A DNA stretch of 64,000 bases from JBDHWG01 sp046328525 (lineage in GTDB: Bacteria; Chloroflexota; Anaerolineae; Epilineales; JAHCIE01). A program made the position numbers and the translations under genes. The DNA is taken from NCBI GenBank assembly GCA_046328525.1, contig JAXLWK010000005.1, forward strand, positions 473,588 through 537,587. The letters run 5' to 3'. Shown here piece after piece: positions 23,276 to 31,099 of this stretch (positions within the stretch are counted from its first letter, which is position 1; each line of letters begins with the position of its first letter). Below the pieces are notes generated by a model. That model ran no database searches. It was given only the letters and a program-made list of their open reading frames with translations, and had not been told where the DNA came from.

Positions 23276-24275
23276 CGTGTCTACCCCCGCGCCCGGCGCC
23301 GCGCGCCGTTTGGCGGCGCCCGACCGCTGGCGCGCCTACATCGAGAGCTATGGCGCGCTCATCGGGCTGATCGTGCTGTTCCTGTACAACGTCTTCTTCA
23401 CGAACAACTTCCTGACGGCGCAGACGATGTACGTCAACCTGACGCAGGTGGCGACCATCGCCATCGTCGCCACGGGCATGACGCTCGTGATTGCCACGGG
23501 CGGCATTGACCTGTCCGTTGGCTCGCTCATGGCGATCAGCGGCGCTGTCGCGCCCCTGGTGTTCCTCAGCCAGATGCGCCAGGGGACCAACGTGGCGCTC
23601 GCCATCACCGCAGCGTACCTGATTGCCATCGTCACGACCATGATCTTCGGCTCGTTCAACGGCTTCCTGGTGGCCTACGGCAAGATTCAGCCGATCATCG
23701 CGACGCTGATTCTGTACATCGCCGGCCGGGGCATCGCCCAGGTGCTGACGAACGGCAACCTCCAGACGTTCAACAATGTCCCGTTCCAGTACATCGGCAT
23801 GGGTCGGCCGGGCGGGGTGCCGTTCCAGGTCATCCTCATGCTGGTCATCGTCGCCATCGCCGCCTGGGTCATGCGCTACACGACCTTTGGCCGCTACGTC
23901 CTGGCCGTCGGCGGCAACGAATCGGCGGCGCGCCTGGCCGGTGTGCCCATCAAGCGCATCAAGATGACCGTCTACATCATCAGCGGTCTGATGGCGGGCA
24001 TCGCCGGGCTGATCGTCATCGCTATCAACTCGTCGTCCGACGCGAACCTGGTCGGCCTGAACATGGAGCTAGACGCGATCGCGGCCGTCGCCGTGGGCGG
24101 GACACCGCTGACCGGCGGGCGCGCCACCATCATCGGCACGTTCATCGGCGCGTTAATCATGCAGCTCATCCGCTTCACCCTGCTGGCCCACGGGATTCCC
24201 GACGCGGCGGCGATGGCCGTCAAGGCCGCCATCATCGTTGCCGCCGCCATGGTGCAGCTGCGCCGCCAGGCCTAA
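23268..24275 (+). CDS. Sugar ABC transporter permease (YtfT-like)
   Basis: A 335-residue integral membrane protein of the BPD_transp_2 / RbsC family, with about nine hydrophobic segments. Family hallmarks are TGMTLVIATGGIDLSVGSLMA, GRYVLAVGGNESAARLAGVPI and AVAVGGTPLTGGRATIIGTFIGALI. It overlaps the ATPase gene by eight bases. With the second permease it forms the membrane channel of the importer. Confidence 0.92.
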   Translation: MANVSTPAPGAARRLAAPDRWRAYIESYGALIGLIVLFLYNVFFTNNFLTAQTMYVNLTQVATIAIVATGMTLVIATGGIDLSVGSLMAISGAVAPLVFLSQMRQGTNVALAITAAYLIAIVTTMIFGSFNGFLVAYGKIQPIIATLILYIAGRGIAQVLTNGNLQTFNNVPFQYIGMGRPGGVPFQVILMLVIVAIAAWVMRYTTFGRYVLAVGGNESAARLAGVPIKRIKMTVYIISGLMAGIAGLIVIAINSSSDANLVGLNMELDAIAAVAVGGTPLTGGRATIIGTFIGALIMQLIRFTLLAHGIPDAAAMAVKAAIIVAAAMVQLRRQA

Positions 24276-24304
24276 GCCTGCTTTATCCGACGAGGAATTG
24301 TCCT

Positions 24305-25309
24305 ATGGCTACTGCCACAGCTAATATCCAGCAGAAGAGCGGGCGAGCCGGCGCGGCGCGGTGGGCCTCGATCATCCAACGCCAGGGTGTGCTGATCGTG
24401 CTCGTCCTGCTCATCATCTTCGGCGCGATCCGCTACGATGGCTTCCTGTCCGCGTACAACATCGCCAGCGTTCTGCGCTACAACTCGATGTTCGCCCTCA
24501 TCGCCCTGGGCATGACCTTCGTGATCATGACCGGCGGCATTGACCTCTCCGTCGGCGCGGTGGCGGCCCTGGCGAGCGTCGTCGCGGCCCTCGTCAGCCC
24601 GTATGGGCTATGGGCGGGCCTGCTGGCCGGGCTGCTCGCCGGCGTCATCACCGGCTTCATCAACGGCTGGCTCGTCTCGCGCTTTCGCATCCTGCCGTTC
24701 ATCGCCACGCTCGCCATGCTCCTGGCGGCGCGCGGCACCGCGCTGATCCTCGCCAAGAATACCTCCGTCGCCGTCTCCTACACCAGCGATTTCACGATCC
24801 TGGGCCAGGGCGACGCCTTCGGCATCCCGATCCCGGCCATCATTCTGGCCGTCGCCTACATCATCGGCTCCATCGTCCTGAACTTCACCCGTTTCGGCCG
24901 CCACGTCCTGGCGGTCGGCGGCAACGAGGAGGCGGCGCGCCTCATGGGCCTGCCGGTGGCGAACATCGTCCTGGCGGTGTACGTGATGAGCGGCGCTCTG
25001 GCGGCGCTGGCGGGCACCATCCTGGCGGCGCAGTTCGGCGCGGGCCAGCCGCTGGAAGGCATCGGCTGGGAGCTGCACGCCATCGCGTCGGTGGTCGTGG
25101 GCGGGACGCTCCTGACCGGCGGCATGGGGTCGGTGTGGACAAGCCTCCTCGGCGCGCTGATGCTCGGCCTCATCTTCAACCTGCTCAACTTTGAGAACGG
25201 GCGTGGTGTGGTCAGCCTCAGCGCCTACTGGCAGTCGGTGATCCGCGGCCTGTTCCTGCTCGTCGTCATCGCCATCCAGTCGCGCCTGACGCGCCGCCGC
25301 GAGACGTAG
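24305..25309 (+). CDS. Sugar ABC transporter permease (YjfF-like)
   Basis: A 334-residue second permease of the same family: GMTFVIMTGGIDLSVGAVAAL, GRHVLAVGGNEEAARLMGLPV and VVVGGTLLTGGMGSVWTSLLGALML. The order binding protein-ATPase-permease-permease equals the ytfQ-ytfR-ytfT-yjfF operon. It is the last gene of the operon; a dispersed-repeat cluster follows, between it and the convergent DoxX-like gene. Confidence 0.92.
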   Translation: MATATANIQQKSGRAGAARWASIIQRQGVLIVLVLLIIFGAIRYDGFLSAYNIASVLRYNSMFALIALGMTFVIMTGGIDLSVGAVAALASVVAALVSPYGLWAGLLAGLLAGVITGFINGWLVSRFRILPFIATLAMLLAARGTALILAKNTSVAVSYTSDFTILGQGDAFGIPIPAIILAVAYIIGSIVLNFTRFGRHVLAVGGNEEAARLMGLPVANIVLAVYVMSGALAALAGTILAAQFGAGQPLEGIGWELHAIASVVVGGTLLTGGMGSVWTSLLGALMLGLIFNLLNFENGRGVVSLSAYWQSVIRGLFLLVVIAIQSRLTRRRET

Positions 25310-25370
25310 CGGGCGGCGCGCGGCCGGCCGGACACGACGATGCCCGTTGTGAGGGCCGGCGAGGAATGAA

Positions 25371-25446
25371 ACGCCAAGGCGCAGAGACGCAAAGGAAGAG
25401 GAATAGCTATTCTCTCCTTTGCGCCGCTGCGCCATTGCGTTTCCAT
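25371..25446. repeat. Dispersed GGCGCAGAGACGCAAAGG-type inverted repeat
   Basis: CAAGGCGCAGAGACGC and its approximate inverse (TTTGCGCCGCTGCGCCATTG) flank a short centre. A related piece (TTTGCGTCTTTGCGCC) lies at 63533-63575. In both places it directly neighbours a family A hairpin. Confidence 0.65.
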
Positions 25447-25457
25447 TGTGCGTCTTG

Positions 25458-25513
25458 TAGTGACGACTTTAGTCGTTCTGCGAGGGCAAGAGCGACTGGA
25501 AGTCGCCACTACC
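25458..25513. repeat. Family A hairpin between convergent genes
   Basis: GTAGTGACGACTTTAGTCG and a near reverse complement (CGACTGGAAGTCGCCACTAC) are separated by about 17 bases. It lies between the permease (+) and the DoxX-like gene (-). Confidence 0.75.
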
Positions 25514-25527
25514 TGCCTCGCAGATGC

Positions 25528-26115
25528 TCAGGTGGTGAGGCGAATGAGACGCCCCAGTAGCCCTGACTGTCCCGCGAAGCGGCGGCGCAGCCAGTGGTCC
25601 GCGCCCAGGTGACGCCCCGCGCCGACGGCGGCGAACAACAAGTTCAGCAGGATGAGGAAGATGTAGGTCCACACCCACTCGTGGGGCACGCCGATGAACC
25701 CGATGGCGAGGTTGACGCCCTGGAGCGCGCCAAGCAGCCCGCCAAGACGGGTGAGCAGGCCGAAGATGAGGCTGATGGCGATCGCCAGCTCCATGAAGTA
25801 GACACCCCACCCGACGAGCTGGATATTGGGCATGACGAAGCCGGTGAGGAACGCCCGGTACGGCTCGATTGCGCCGTATGTCGCCTGGCGCCCGATGAAA
25901 TCGCACAGACCGGACGTCGGCTGGGCGATGTCCGTCGTGAAGGCGAAGTTGGCGGTGCAGCCGAAGGTCGGGGGCAGCTTCCAGAGCGTCTGGTTGAACC
26001 ACATGTAGCCGATCACAATGCGGCTCAGGGCGATGAACCACTCCGCCAATGACTGCGGCCAGAACGACTCCCGCGCGGCTCCCGCCGTCGCAGAGATGGG
26101 TTTCGCGGCATCCAT
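25528..26115 (-). CDS. DoxX/DoxD-like membrane protein
   Basis: A 195-residue protein with four to five membrane helices. The pattern IALSRIVIGYMWFNQTLWKLP, a middle YMELA-like helix (VYFMELAIAISLIFGLLTRLGG) and the helix AIGFIGVPHEWVWTYIFLILLN is that of the DoxX / TQO small-subunit (DoxD-like) group. Members associate with quinone oxidoreductases or thiosulfate oxidation, but many are of unknown role. ATG 26115 follows AAGGAGC. A TATAAT -10 box lies at 26166-26171 on the minus strand, and a perfect palindrome (26209-26225) lies upstream of it. Confidence 0.78.
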   Translation of the reverse strand: MDAAKPISATAGAARESFWPQSLAEWFIALSRIVIGYMWFNQTLWKLPPTFGCTANFAFTTDIAQPTSGLCDFIGRQATYGAIEPYRAFLTGFVMPNIQLVGWGVYFMELAIAISLIFGLLTRLGGLLGALQGVNLAIGFIGVPHEWVWTYIFLILLNLLFAAVGAGRHLGADHWLRRRFAGQSGLLGRLIRLTT

Positions 26116-26208
26116 CGCAGGCTCCTTTCTGATTCGGCGACCGACCGCCGACACAACGCTCGCCTATTATATCAGAACGCAGCCGCGCTGGGGCGCGATT
26201 TCGCATTT

Positions 26209-26225
26209 GTTACACAAAGTGTAAC
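26209..26225. promoter_or_regulatory. Palindromic operator-like site
   Basis: GTTACACAAAGTGTAAC is a perfect 7-3-7 palindrome in the divergent region between the DoxX-like and GT2 genes, about 40 bases upstream of the DoxX-like -10 box. Confidence 0.55.
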
Positions 26226-26255
26226 ACGTTGGGCGCGCCCGGCGGCAGGCGTGCC

Positions 26256-26270
26256 AAAGGTGTAACCTTT
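26256..26270. promoter_or_regulatory. Second palindromic site, related core
   Basis: AAAGGTGTAACCTTT is a perfect 6-3-6 palindrome sharing the GTGTAAC core with the site at 26209-26225. It lies about 48 bases upstream of the GT2 promoter -35. Confidence 0.5.
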
Positions 26271-26317
26271 TCGCAAGGCGACTTTAAGAACTGTCGGCTA
26301 CGCTTTGGGCATCGCGG

Positions 26318-26346
26318 TTGACATGGCGCGCGCTCTGCTCTATCAT
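26318..26346 (+). promoter_or_regulatory. Promoter of the GT2 operon
   Basis: TTGACA at 26318-26323 and TATCAT at 26341-26346 with 17-base spacing, 52 bases before the GT2 start. Confidence 0.75.
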
Positions 26347-26398
26347 GCCGCTGTTCGGCTGAGGCGACGGGTCACTGCGCGCAGGTTGTGGGAGAGAC

Positions 26399-27079
26399 AT
26401 GGTGAGAACCGCGCTCGTTATCCCGGCCTTGAATGAGGCGGGCGCGATTGGCGGCGTGGTCAGGAGCGTCCCGCCAGGGGTCGTGAGCCGCGTCATTGTC
26501 GTGGACAACGGCTCCACCGACGGCACCGCTGAGGCGGCCCTGGCGGCGCACGCCGAGGTCGTCGTCGAGCCGCGCCGGGGCTACGGCTACGCCTGCCGCG
26601 CCGGGGTCGTCGCCGCCTCGGATGCCGACGTCGTCGCCTTTCTGGATGGGGACGGCAGCTTCGACGCGGCCGACCTGCCCCGCGTGCTCGCGCCGCTGCG
26701 CGCCGACGAGGCCGATCTCGTGCTCGGCTCGCGCACCCTGGCCGGACAGGCGGGGGCCGTTCTGCCCCACGCCCGTTTCGGCAACTCGCTGACGGCGGCG
26801 TTGCTCTACCGGCTCTACGGCGTGCAGGTGACGGACCTGGGGCCGATGCGGGCCATTCGCCGCGACCTTCTCCTTACCCTCGACATGCAGGAGATGATCT
26901 ACGGCTGGCCGACGGAGATGATGGTCAAGGCGGCCCGCGCCCGCGCCCGCATCGTCGAGGTGGAGGTCAGCTACCGCCCGCGCGTCGCCGGCCAGTCGAA
27001 GGTCAGCGGGACGCTGACGGGGTCGGTTCGCGCGGGCTTCCAAATCCTGCGCACGACGCTGCGCTACGCGCTCACCTGA
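26399..27079 (+). CDS. Glycosyltransferase family 2 (dolichyl/polyprenyl-phosphate sugar synthase-like)
   Basis: A 226-residue GT-A fold enzyme: nucleotide-binding start ALVIPALNEAGAIGGVV, VVDNGSTDGTAE, the DXD-like FLDGDGSFD at about 80, and the late GQSKVSGTLTGSV motif, a variant of the GxSK segment seen in polyprenyl-phosphate mannosyl- and glucosyltransferases. It lacks C-terminal membrane helices. It probably charges a polyprenyl phosphate with a hexose, which the GT-C enzyme at the end of this operon could use. The next gene follows after 11 bases. Confidence 0.88.
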   Translation: MVRTALVIPALNEAGAIGGVVRSVPPGVVSRVIVVDNGSTDGTAEAALAAHAEVVVEPRRGYGYACRAGVVAASDADVVAFLDGDGSFDAADLPRVLAPLRADEADLVLGSRTLAGQAGAVLPHARFGNSLTAALLYRLYGVQVTDLGPMRAIRRDLLLTLDMQEMIYGWPTEMMVKAARARARIVEVEVSYRPRVAGQSKVSGTLTGSVRAGFQILRTTLRYALT

Positions 27080-27090
27080 GAGGAGGACAG

Positions 27091-27795
27091 ATGCGCCGCG
27101 CGCTCATCGTCGTCGCCAAACGCCCGGTCAACGGGCAGACCAAGACGCGGCTCACCCCGCCGTTCACGCCGCACCAGGCGACGGCGCTGTACGAGTGCCT
27201 GCTGCGCGACACGCTGGAGCTGATGACCCAGGTCGAGGGCGTGCAGCCGATCCTGGCCTACGCGCCGGAGGACGCCGCGCCGTACTTCCGCTCCATCTGT
27301 CCGGCGGCCTTCGAGCTTTGCCCGCAGTGCGGCGCGGACCTCGGCGCGCGGCTGCACAACGCCCTGACGCACGCGCTCGCCCAGGGCTATCGGCAGGCGG
27401 TCATCATGGACAGCGACAGCCCGACGCTGCCGCCGGCGTACCTGCGCCAGGCGTTTGCCCACCTGGACGAGGCGGGGACGGACGTCGTTCTCGGCCCGTG
27501 CGACGATGGCGGGTATTACCTCATTGGCCTGAAAGAGCCGTGCGCCGCTCTGTTCGACATCACCATGAGCACGCCGACCGTCCTGCAGCAAACCCTCGCG
27601 GCCGCCGACGCCGCCAGCCGACGCGCTGCCCTGCTGCCGACATGGTACGACGTGGATACCGTCGAGGAGGTCGAGCGCCTGCGGGCCGAGCTGGCCGCGG
27701 ACCCGGCAGCGTTCGCCCCGCGCACGCGGGCGATGCTGCCGAGCCTGTCCTGGTCGGCTGGCGTGCCATTACCAAGCCTTAACAAAACGGAGTAG
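27091..27795 (+). CDS. TIGR04282/DUF2064 family GT-A nucleotidyl/glycosyltransferase
   Basis: A 234-residue protein of the DUF2064 group: ALIVVAKRPVNGQTKTRLTPPF at the start (nucleotide-binding loop), MDSDSPTLPPAYL (DSD metal motif) and GPCDDGGYYLIGL. The family is found next to GT2 enzymes, in arsenosugar-type and other unresolved glycan pathways, and is related to CofC/MobA-like nucleotidyltransferases. The start has a GAGAGGAGGA site. It is co-transcribed with GT2. The substrate is unknown. Confidence 0.82.
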   Translation: MRRALIVVAKRPVNGQTKTRLTPPFTPHQATALYECLLRDTLELMTQVEGVQPILAYAPEDAAPYFRSICPAAFELCPQCGADLGARLHNALTHALAQGYRQAVIMDSDSPTLPPAYLRQAFAHLDEAGTDVVLGPCDDGGYYLIGLKEPCAALFDITMSTPTVLQQTLAAADAASRRAALLPTWYDVDTVEEVERLRAELAADPAAFAPRTRAMLPSLSWSAGVPLPSLNKTE

Positions 27796-27924
27796 CGACG
27801 TCCAGTCGCTCTCGCGGCGGAAGACCGGCTGATGAACCTTTGCTATTGATCGCCGCATCCCGCCCCTGGTGGTAGGGGCAGGTTTCATCGTGGTGGTAGG
27901 GGCAGGTTTGAAACCTGCCCCTAC
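27793..27924. repeat. Mixed repeat cluster: half family A hairpin and family B palindrome
   Basis: GTAGCGACGTCCAGTCGC (27793-27812) is a family A half-element. At 27896-27924 a 29-base palindrome begins GTAGGGGCAGGTTTG and ends with its reverse complement; a partial copy starts at 27872. This is the intergenic form of the element that encodes VGAGFKPAPT peptides inside sucB. The cluster splits the operon. Confidence 0.8.
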
Positions 27925-28001
27925 GCCACCGCCCGTGCGGCCACAATTGGTTGATCTCTCTAAGTCGTCACGATGAGTCGAACGATACGGGATGGAGTCG
28001 C

Positions 28002-28820
28002 ATGACTAACTTTTGCGCCGCACCAGAAGCCCACCCCACTCCGGCTGCCCCGGCCGCGTTGTGGAAGCTGTGGCTGTACACCAACTACGACTGCAACCTG
28101 CGCTGCTCGTACTGCGTCGCCAAGTCAAGCCCCAACGCGCCGCGCCGCGCCCTGGGCCTAGCGAATGTCCAGCGCCTGGTGGACGAAGCGGTGGCGCTCG
28201 GCTTCAGCGACATCTTCTTCACCGGCGGCGAGCCGTTCATCCTCAACGACATCTACGCGATGCTGGCGTACTCGTCGGCGAGGGTTAAGACCACCGTCCT
28301 GACCAACGCCATGATCCTGCGCGGGCCGCGCCTGGACAAGCTCGTCGCCGTCGCCAACGACAACCTCGTGGTCCAGGTGAGCCTGGACGGCGGGCGGCCG
28401 GAGGAGCACGACGCCTATCGCGGCGCGGGGGCGTGGGTCAAGACGGTCGAGGGCATCCGGCTGCTCCAGGAGCGCGGGTTTCGGGTGCGGCTGTCCACCA
28501 CGGAGACCCCGGCCAACACGGGGCGTCTCGAGGCGCTGTGCGAGTTCCACCGCAGCCTGGGCATCCCCGACGAAGACCACTTCGTGCGGCCGTTGGCGAA
28601 ACGCGGCTACTCGAAGGAGGGCCTGGAGCTGGGGATGGTCGATCTCGTGCCGGAGCTGACCGTCAACCTGGACGGCGTCTTCTGGCACCCGCTCTCCACC
28701 GACGCCGACATGCAGGTGAGTCGGCGTATATTCCCCCTCGCGGCCGCCGTCGAGCGGGTCCAGCGCCAACTCGACGCCATGGCGCTCACCGGCGCTATGC
28801 CGGTCATGACATTCACCTGA
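28002..28820 (+). CDS. Radical SAM protein
   Basis: A 272-residue radical SAM enzyme. The cluster-binding CxxxCxxC is YDCNLRCSYC at about residues 28-37, followed by the SAM-binding GGEPF (FFTGGEPFILND) and VSLDGGRPEEHDAYRG. It resembles the MoaA/NirJ-like peptide- or cofactor-modifying group but has no C-terminal SPASM cysteines. Start: ATG 28002 after GGAG; the longer frame is not needed. It lies between DUF2064 and the Lrp-ligand-domain gene, so it may modify a sugar, lipid or peptide made by this operon. Substrate unknown. Confidence 0.85.
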   Translation: MTNFCAAPEAHPTPAAPAALWKLWLYTNYDCNLRCSYCVAKSSPNAPRRALGLANVQRLVDEAVALGFSDIFFTGGEPFILNDIYAMLAYSSARVKTTVLTNAMILRGPRLDKLVAVANDNLVVQVSLDGGRPEEHDAYRGAGAWVKTVEGIRLLQERGFRVRLSTTETPANTGRLEALCEFHRSLGIPDEDHFVRPLAKRGYSKEGLELGMVDLVPELTVNLDGVFWHPLSTDADMQVSRRIFPLAAAVERVQRQLDAMALTGAMPVMTFT

Positions 28821-28887
28821 GGCTGAGATGTCGGCTCCCGTAGGGAGCCGCTCAGCCCGCCATCAAGCCACAACCCGGAGGATACCC

Positions 28888-29130
28888 ATGATCCAGGCCT
28901 ACGTGCTGATCGAGGCCGAGCCGACGCGGGTGCAGGACCTGATGCAGGAATTGCCCAACATGGAGCTGGACGGCTCGGTCATCCAGAAGGTGCACGCCGT
29001 CACGGGGCGCTACGACATCATCGCCTTCGTCGAAAGCCCCAGTCTCCAATCCCTCGGCAACTGAGTGACAACGGGCATTGCGGGCGCCGTGGGCGTCCGT
29101 CGCACTGAGACCTGCCTCGTCGTATGGTGA
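28888..29130 (+). pseudogene. Lrp/AsnC ligand-binding (RAM) domain protein with in-frame TGA
   Basis: Starting at ATG 28888 (CGGAGGAT site), the frame reads MIQAYVLIEAEPTRVQDLMQ, then KVHAVTGRYDIIAFVES, a stand-alone Lrp/AsnC effector domain with no DNA-binding part. A TGA at 29062-29064 ends it at 58 residues. But the same frame continues for 21 codons as VTTGIAGAVGVRRTETCLVV-W, exactly the expected end of this family (usual length about 75-80). So a single nonsense codon interrupts an otherwise intact gene. Either the gene is disrupted, or the base is a sequence error, or the stop is read through. Other genes here use TGA as stop. Its end overlaps the next gene. Confidence 0.8.
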
Positions 29131-30497
29131 GCGGCGGAGTTCGACACACTCTGTCCCGCTACTCCGTGCCGCTGCTCGCCGTCGCTGCCATCGGCGAGCT
29201 TGGCTTCTACATCCTGGTTCGCTCGTGGGGGGCTGAGGCGCCGCTCGACAGGCTGATGGCGGTGTTCGCCGTCCAGTTTGTCGTGTATGCCGCCGCCATC
29301 GGGGTGAGCCAGGCTCGCCCAACCCGACAGCCGCGCCGAGACCTGCGCCTCGTCATCATCCTGGGCGCGGCGGTCGCCTTTCGGGTCGTCATGGGCACGG
29401 CGTTCCCGACCCTCTCGTCGGACATGTTCCGCTACGTGTGGGATGGGCGCGTGCAGGCGGCGGGTCTCAGCCCCTACGCCTACTCGCCCGGCGCGCCGGC
29501 GCTGACACCCCTCCGCGACTCCAGCATCTGGCCGCTCATCAACCGCAAGGACGCGGTGACCATCTACCCGCCCGGCGCGCAGCTCGCCTTCCGCCTCATC
29601 CACGACGCCCTGGGCGATGGCCTGTGGCCGGTCAAGGCGGCTATGGTCGCCGCCGACCTCGCCACGCTGCTGCTGCTCCTGGCGCTGCTCAACGCCCTCG
29701 GTCAGCCCCTCAGCCTCATCATCATCTACGCCTGGCATCCGCTGGCCGTGTACGAGATCGCCGGCAGCGCCCACGTCGAGGCGCTGATGCTGGTCTGCCT
29801 GGTCCTCGCCCTGCTCGCCGCGCGACGCGGCTGGGACGGCGTGACCGGCGTTGGGCTGGCGGCGGCGACGCTCATCAAGCTGTTCCCGGTGCTCCTGCTG
29901 CCGGCCCTGTGGTGGCGGCGGCGCTGGCGTCTGCCGATTGCCTTCGCCGTCACCGTCGCCCTCGCCATTTCCCCCTACCGCGCGGCGGGCCTGGGCATCA
30001 TCACCTACTACCCGGTCTACCTGCGCGAAGTGTTCAACATGAGCGCCGCCGCCGTCCTGGGCGAGAGCCTGCGCTGGCTCGGCGTCCCCGACCCCTACCG
30101 CGTCGTCCAGCTCGTCCTGCTGGCAATCGTCGGCGGTGTCGCAGCCTGGCAGATGGTCCACCCGGCGAAGGGTGAGGAGGCGTATCTCATCCGCTGCTTC
30201 ACCATCATCGCCCTGCTCACCCTCGGCTCGCAGTTCCTCCAGCCGTGGTACGTCCTGTGGCTGCTGCCATTCCTGGCGACCCTGTGGCCGTGGAGCGAGG
30301 CCAGCGTGGGGTATCGCCGGCTGGCGCCGACCACCTGGCTGGCGTGGCTCATCTTCAGCGGGACGGTCTTCCTGTCGTACCACTACTACATCGGCGAGCG
30401 CTACAGCATCCCCCTCGTCGCCGCCGAGTACCTGCCGCTGTATCTCCTCCTGGCATGGCCCTGGCTCGCGCGTCTTGCCCGCCGGCGGGCGCCCTAG
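29124..30497 (+). CDS. GT-C-type membrane glycosyltransferase (mannosyltransferase-like)
   Basis: A 457-residue multispanning protein, roughly ten to twelve helices. A first extracellular loop has the acidic motif SSDMFRYVWDGRVQAAGLSP, like the DxD/ExD catalytic loop of polyprenyl-phosphate-dependent GT-C enzymes (GT87/alpha-mannosyltransferase type). Later signature pieces are AVTIYPPGAQLAF, YAWHPLAVYEIAGSAHVE and FLQPWYVLWLLPFLA. It would transfer a sugar from a lipid carrier to an acceptor outside the membrane, using the product of the GT2 gene. It overlaps the preceding gene by seven bases and the convergent purN gene by four bases. Confidence 0.85.
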   Translation: MVSGGVRHTLSRYSVPLLAVAAIGELGFYILVRSWGAEAPLDRLMAVFAVQFVVYAAAIGVSQARPTRQPRRDLRLVIILGAAVAFRVVMGTAFPTLSSDMFRYVWDGRVQAAGLSPYAYSPGAPALTPLRDSSIWPLINRKDAVTIYPPGAQLAFRLIHDALGDGLWPVKAAMVAADLATLLLLLALLNALGQPLSLIIIYAWHPLAVYEIAGSAHVEALMLVCLVLALLAARRGWDGVTGVGLAAATLIKLFPVLLLPALWWRRRWRLPIAFAVTVALAISPYRAAGLGIITYYPVYLREVFNMSAAAVLGESLRWLGVPDPYRVVQLVLLAIVGGVAAWQMVHPAKGEEAYLIRCFTIIALLTLGSQFLQPWYVLWLLPFLATLWPWSEASVGYRRLAPTTWLAWLIFSGTVFLSYHYYIGERYSIPLVAAEYLPLYLLLAWPWLARLARRRAP

Positions 30498-31099
30498 CGC
30501 GGCCGCCGGTCCGCGAGGGCGAGGCCAACGGCTTCCACGATCAGGGCGTGCTCTGCCGCGTGCATCCGCGCCTCGAACGTATCGAGGCTGTCGTCCGCCA
30601 GGATGGGCACGACGAATTGGGCGATGACCGGCCCGGCGTCCACCTCCGGGACGACGTAGTGCAGCATGCAGCCGCTCTCGCGGATCTCGCCCGCCCGAAA
30701 GGCGTCGAAGGCGCGGCGGATGGCGTCGGTGCCGGGGAACGCGCCGGGGAGCGCCGGGTGCAGGTTGACGACCCGGCCGGGGAAGCGCTCCAGGAACGCC
30801 GCGCCCAGGACGTGCATCCACCCGGCCAGAACGACGAGGTCGGGGCGGAAGGCGGTGAGGCGCTCGGCCAGGTCGGCGTCGTAGTCGGCGCGAGCGCGGC
30901 CGCTGTCGGTCCAGGGTTTGAGCGGCAGGTAGAGCGTCGGCAGGTTCGCCGCCTGTGCCCGCGCCAGGCCGTGCGCCGCCTTGCGGTTGGAGACGACGAG
31001 GGCAATCTCGGCGTCCAGGCGGCCCTGGGCGACCGCGTCCATCAGCGCCTGGAGATTGGAGCCGCCGCCGGAGATGAGGACGGCCAGGCGCGGCGGCAT
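30494..31099 (-). CDS. purN: Phosphoribosylglycinamide formyltransferase
   Basis: A 201-residue GAR transformylase, full length. It has a nucleotide-binding start (RLAVLISGGGSNLQALMDA), the catalytic VVNLHPALPGAFPGTDAIR region (Asn-His) and the Asp motif HYVVPEVDAGPVIAQ. It uses 10-formyl-tetrahydrofolate for step three of purine synthesis. The ATG at 31099 shares one base with the purM stop; the longer frame upstream is a shadow of purM. It is the last gene of the leftward purine operon and its end overlaps the convergent GT-C gene by four bases. Confidence 0.95.
   Translation of the reverse strand: MPPRLAVLISGGGSNLQALMDAVAQGRLDAEIALVVSNRKAAHGLARAQAANLPTLYLPLKPWTDSGRARADYDADLAERLTAFRPDLVVLAGWMHVLGAAFLERFPGRVVNLHPALPGAFPGTDAIRRAFDAFRAGEIRESGCMLHYVVPEVDAGPVIAQFVVPILADDSLDTFEARMHAAEHALIVEAVGLALADRRPR

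Noticed and set aside
29062..29064. Selenocysteine at the in-frame TGA of the Lrp-type gene
   Set aside because: The family has no cysteine or selenocysteine at this position, and no SECIS-like hairpin is evident; a nonsense change is simpler.
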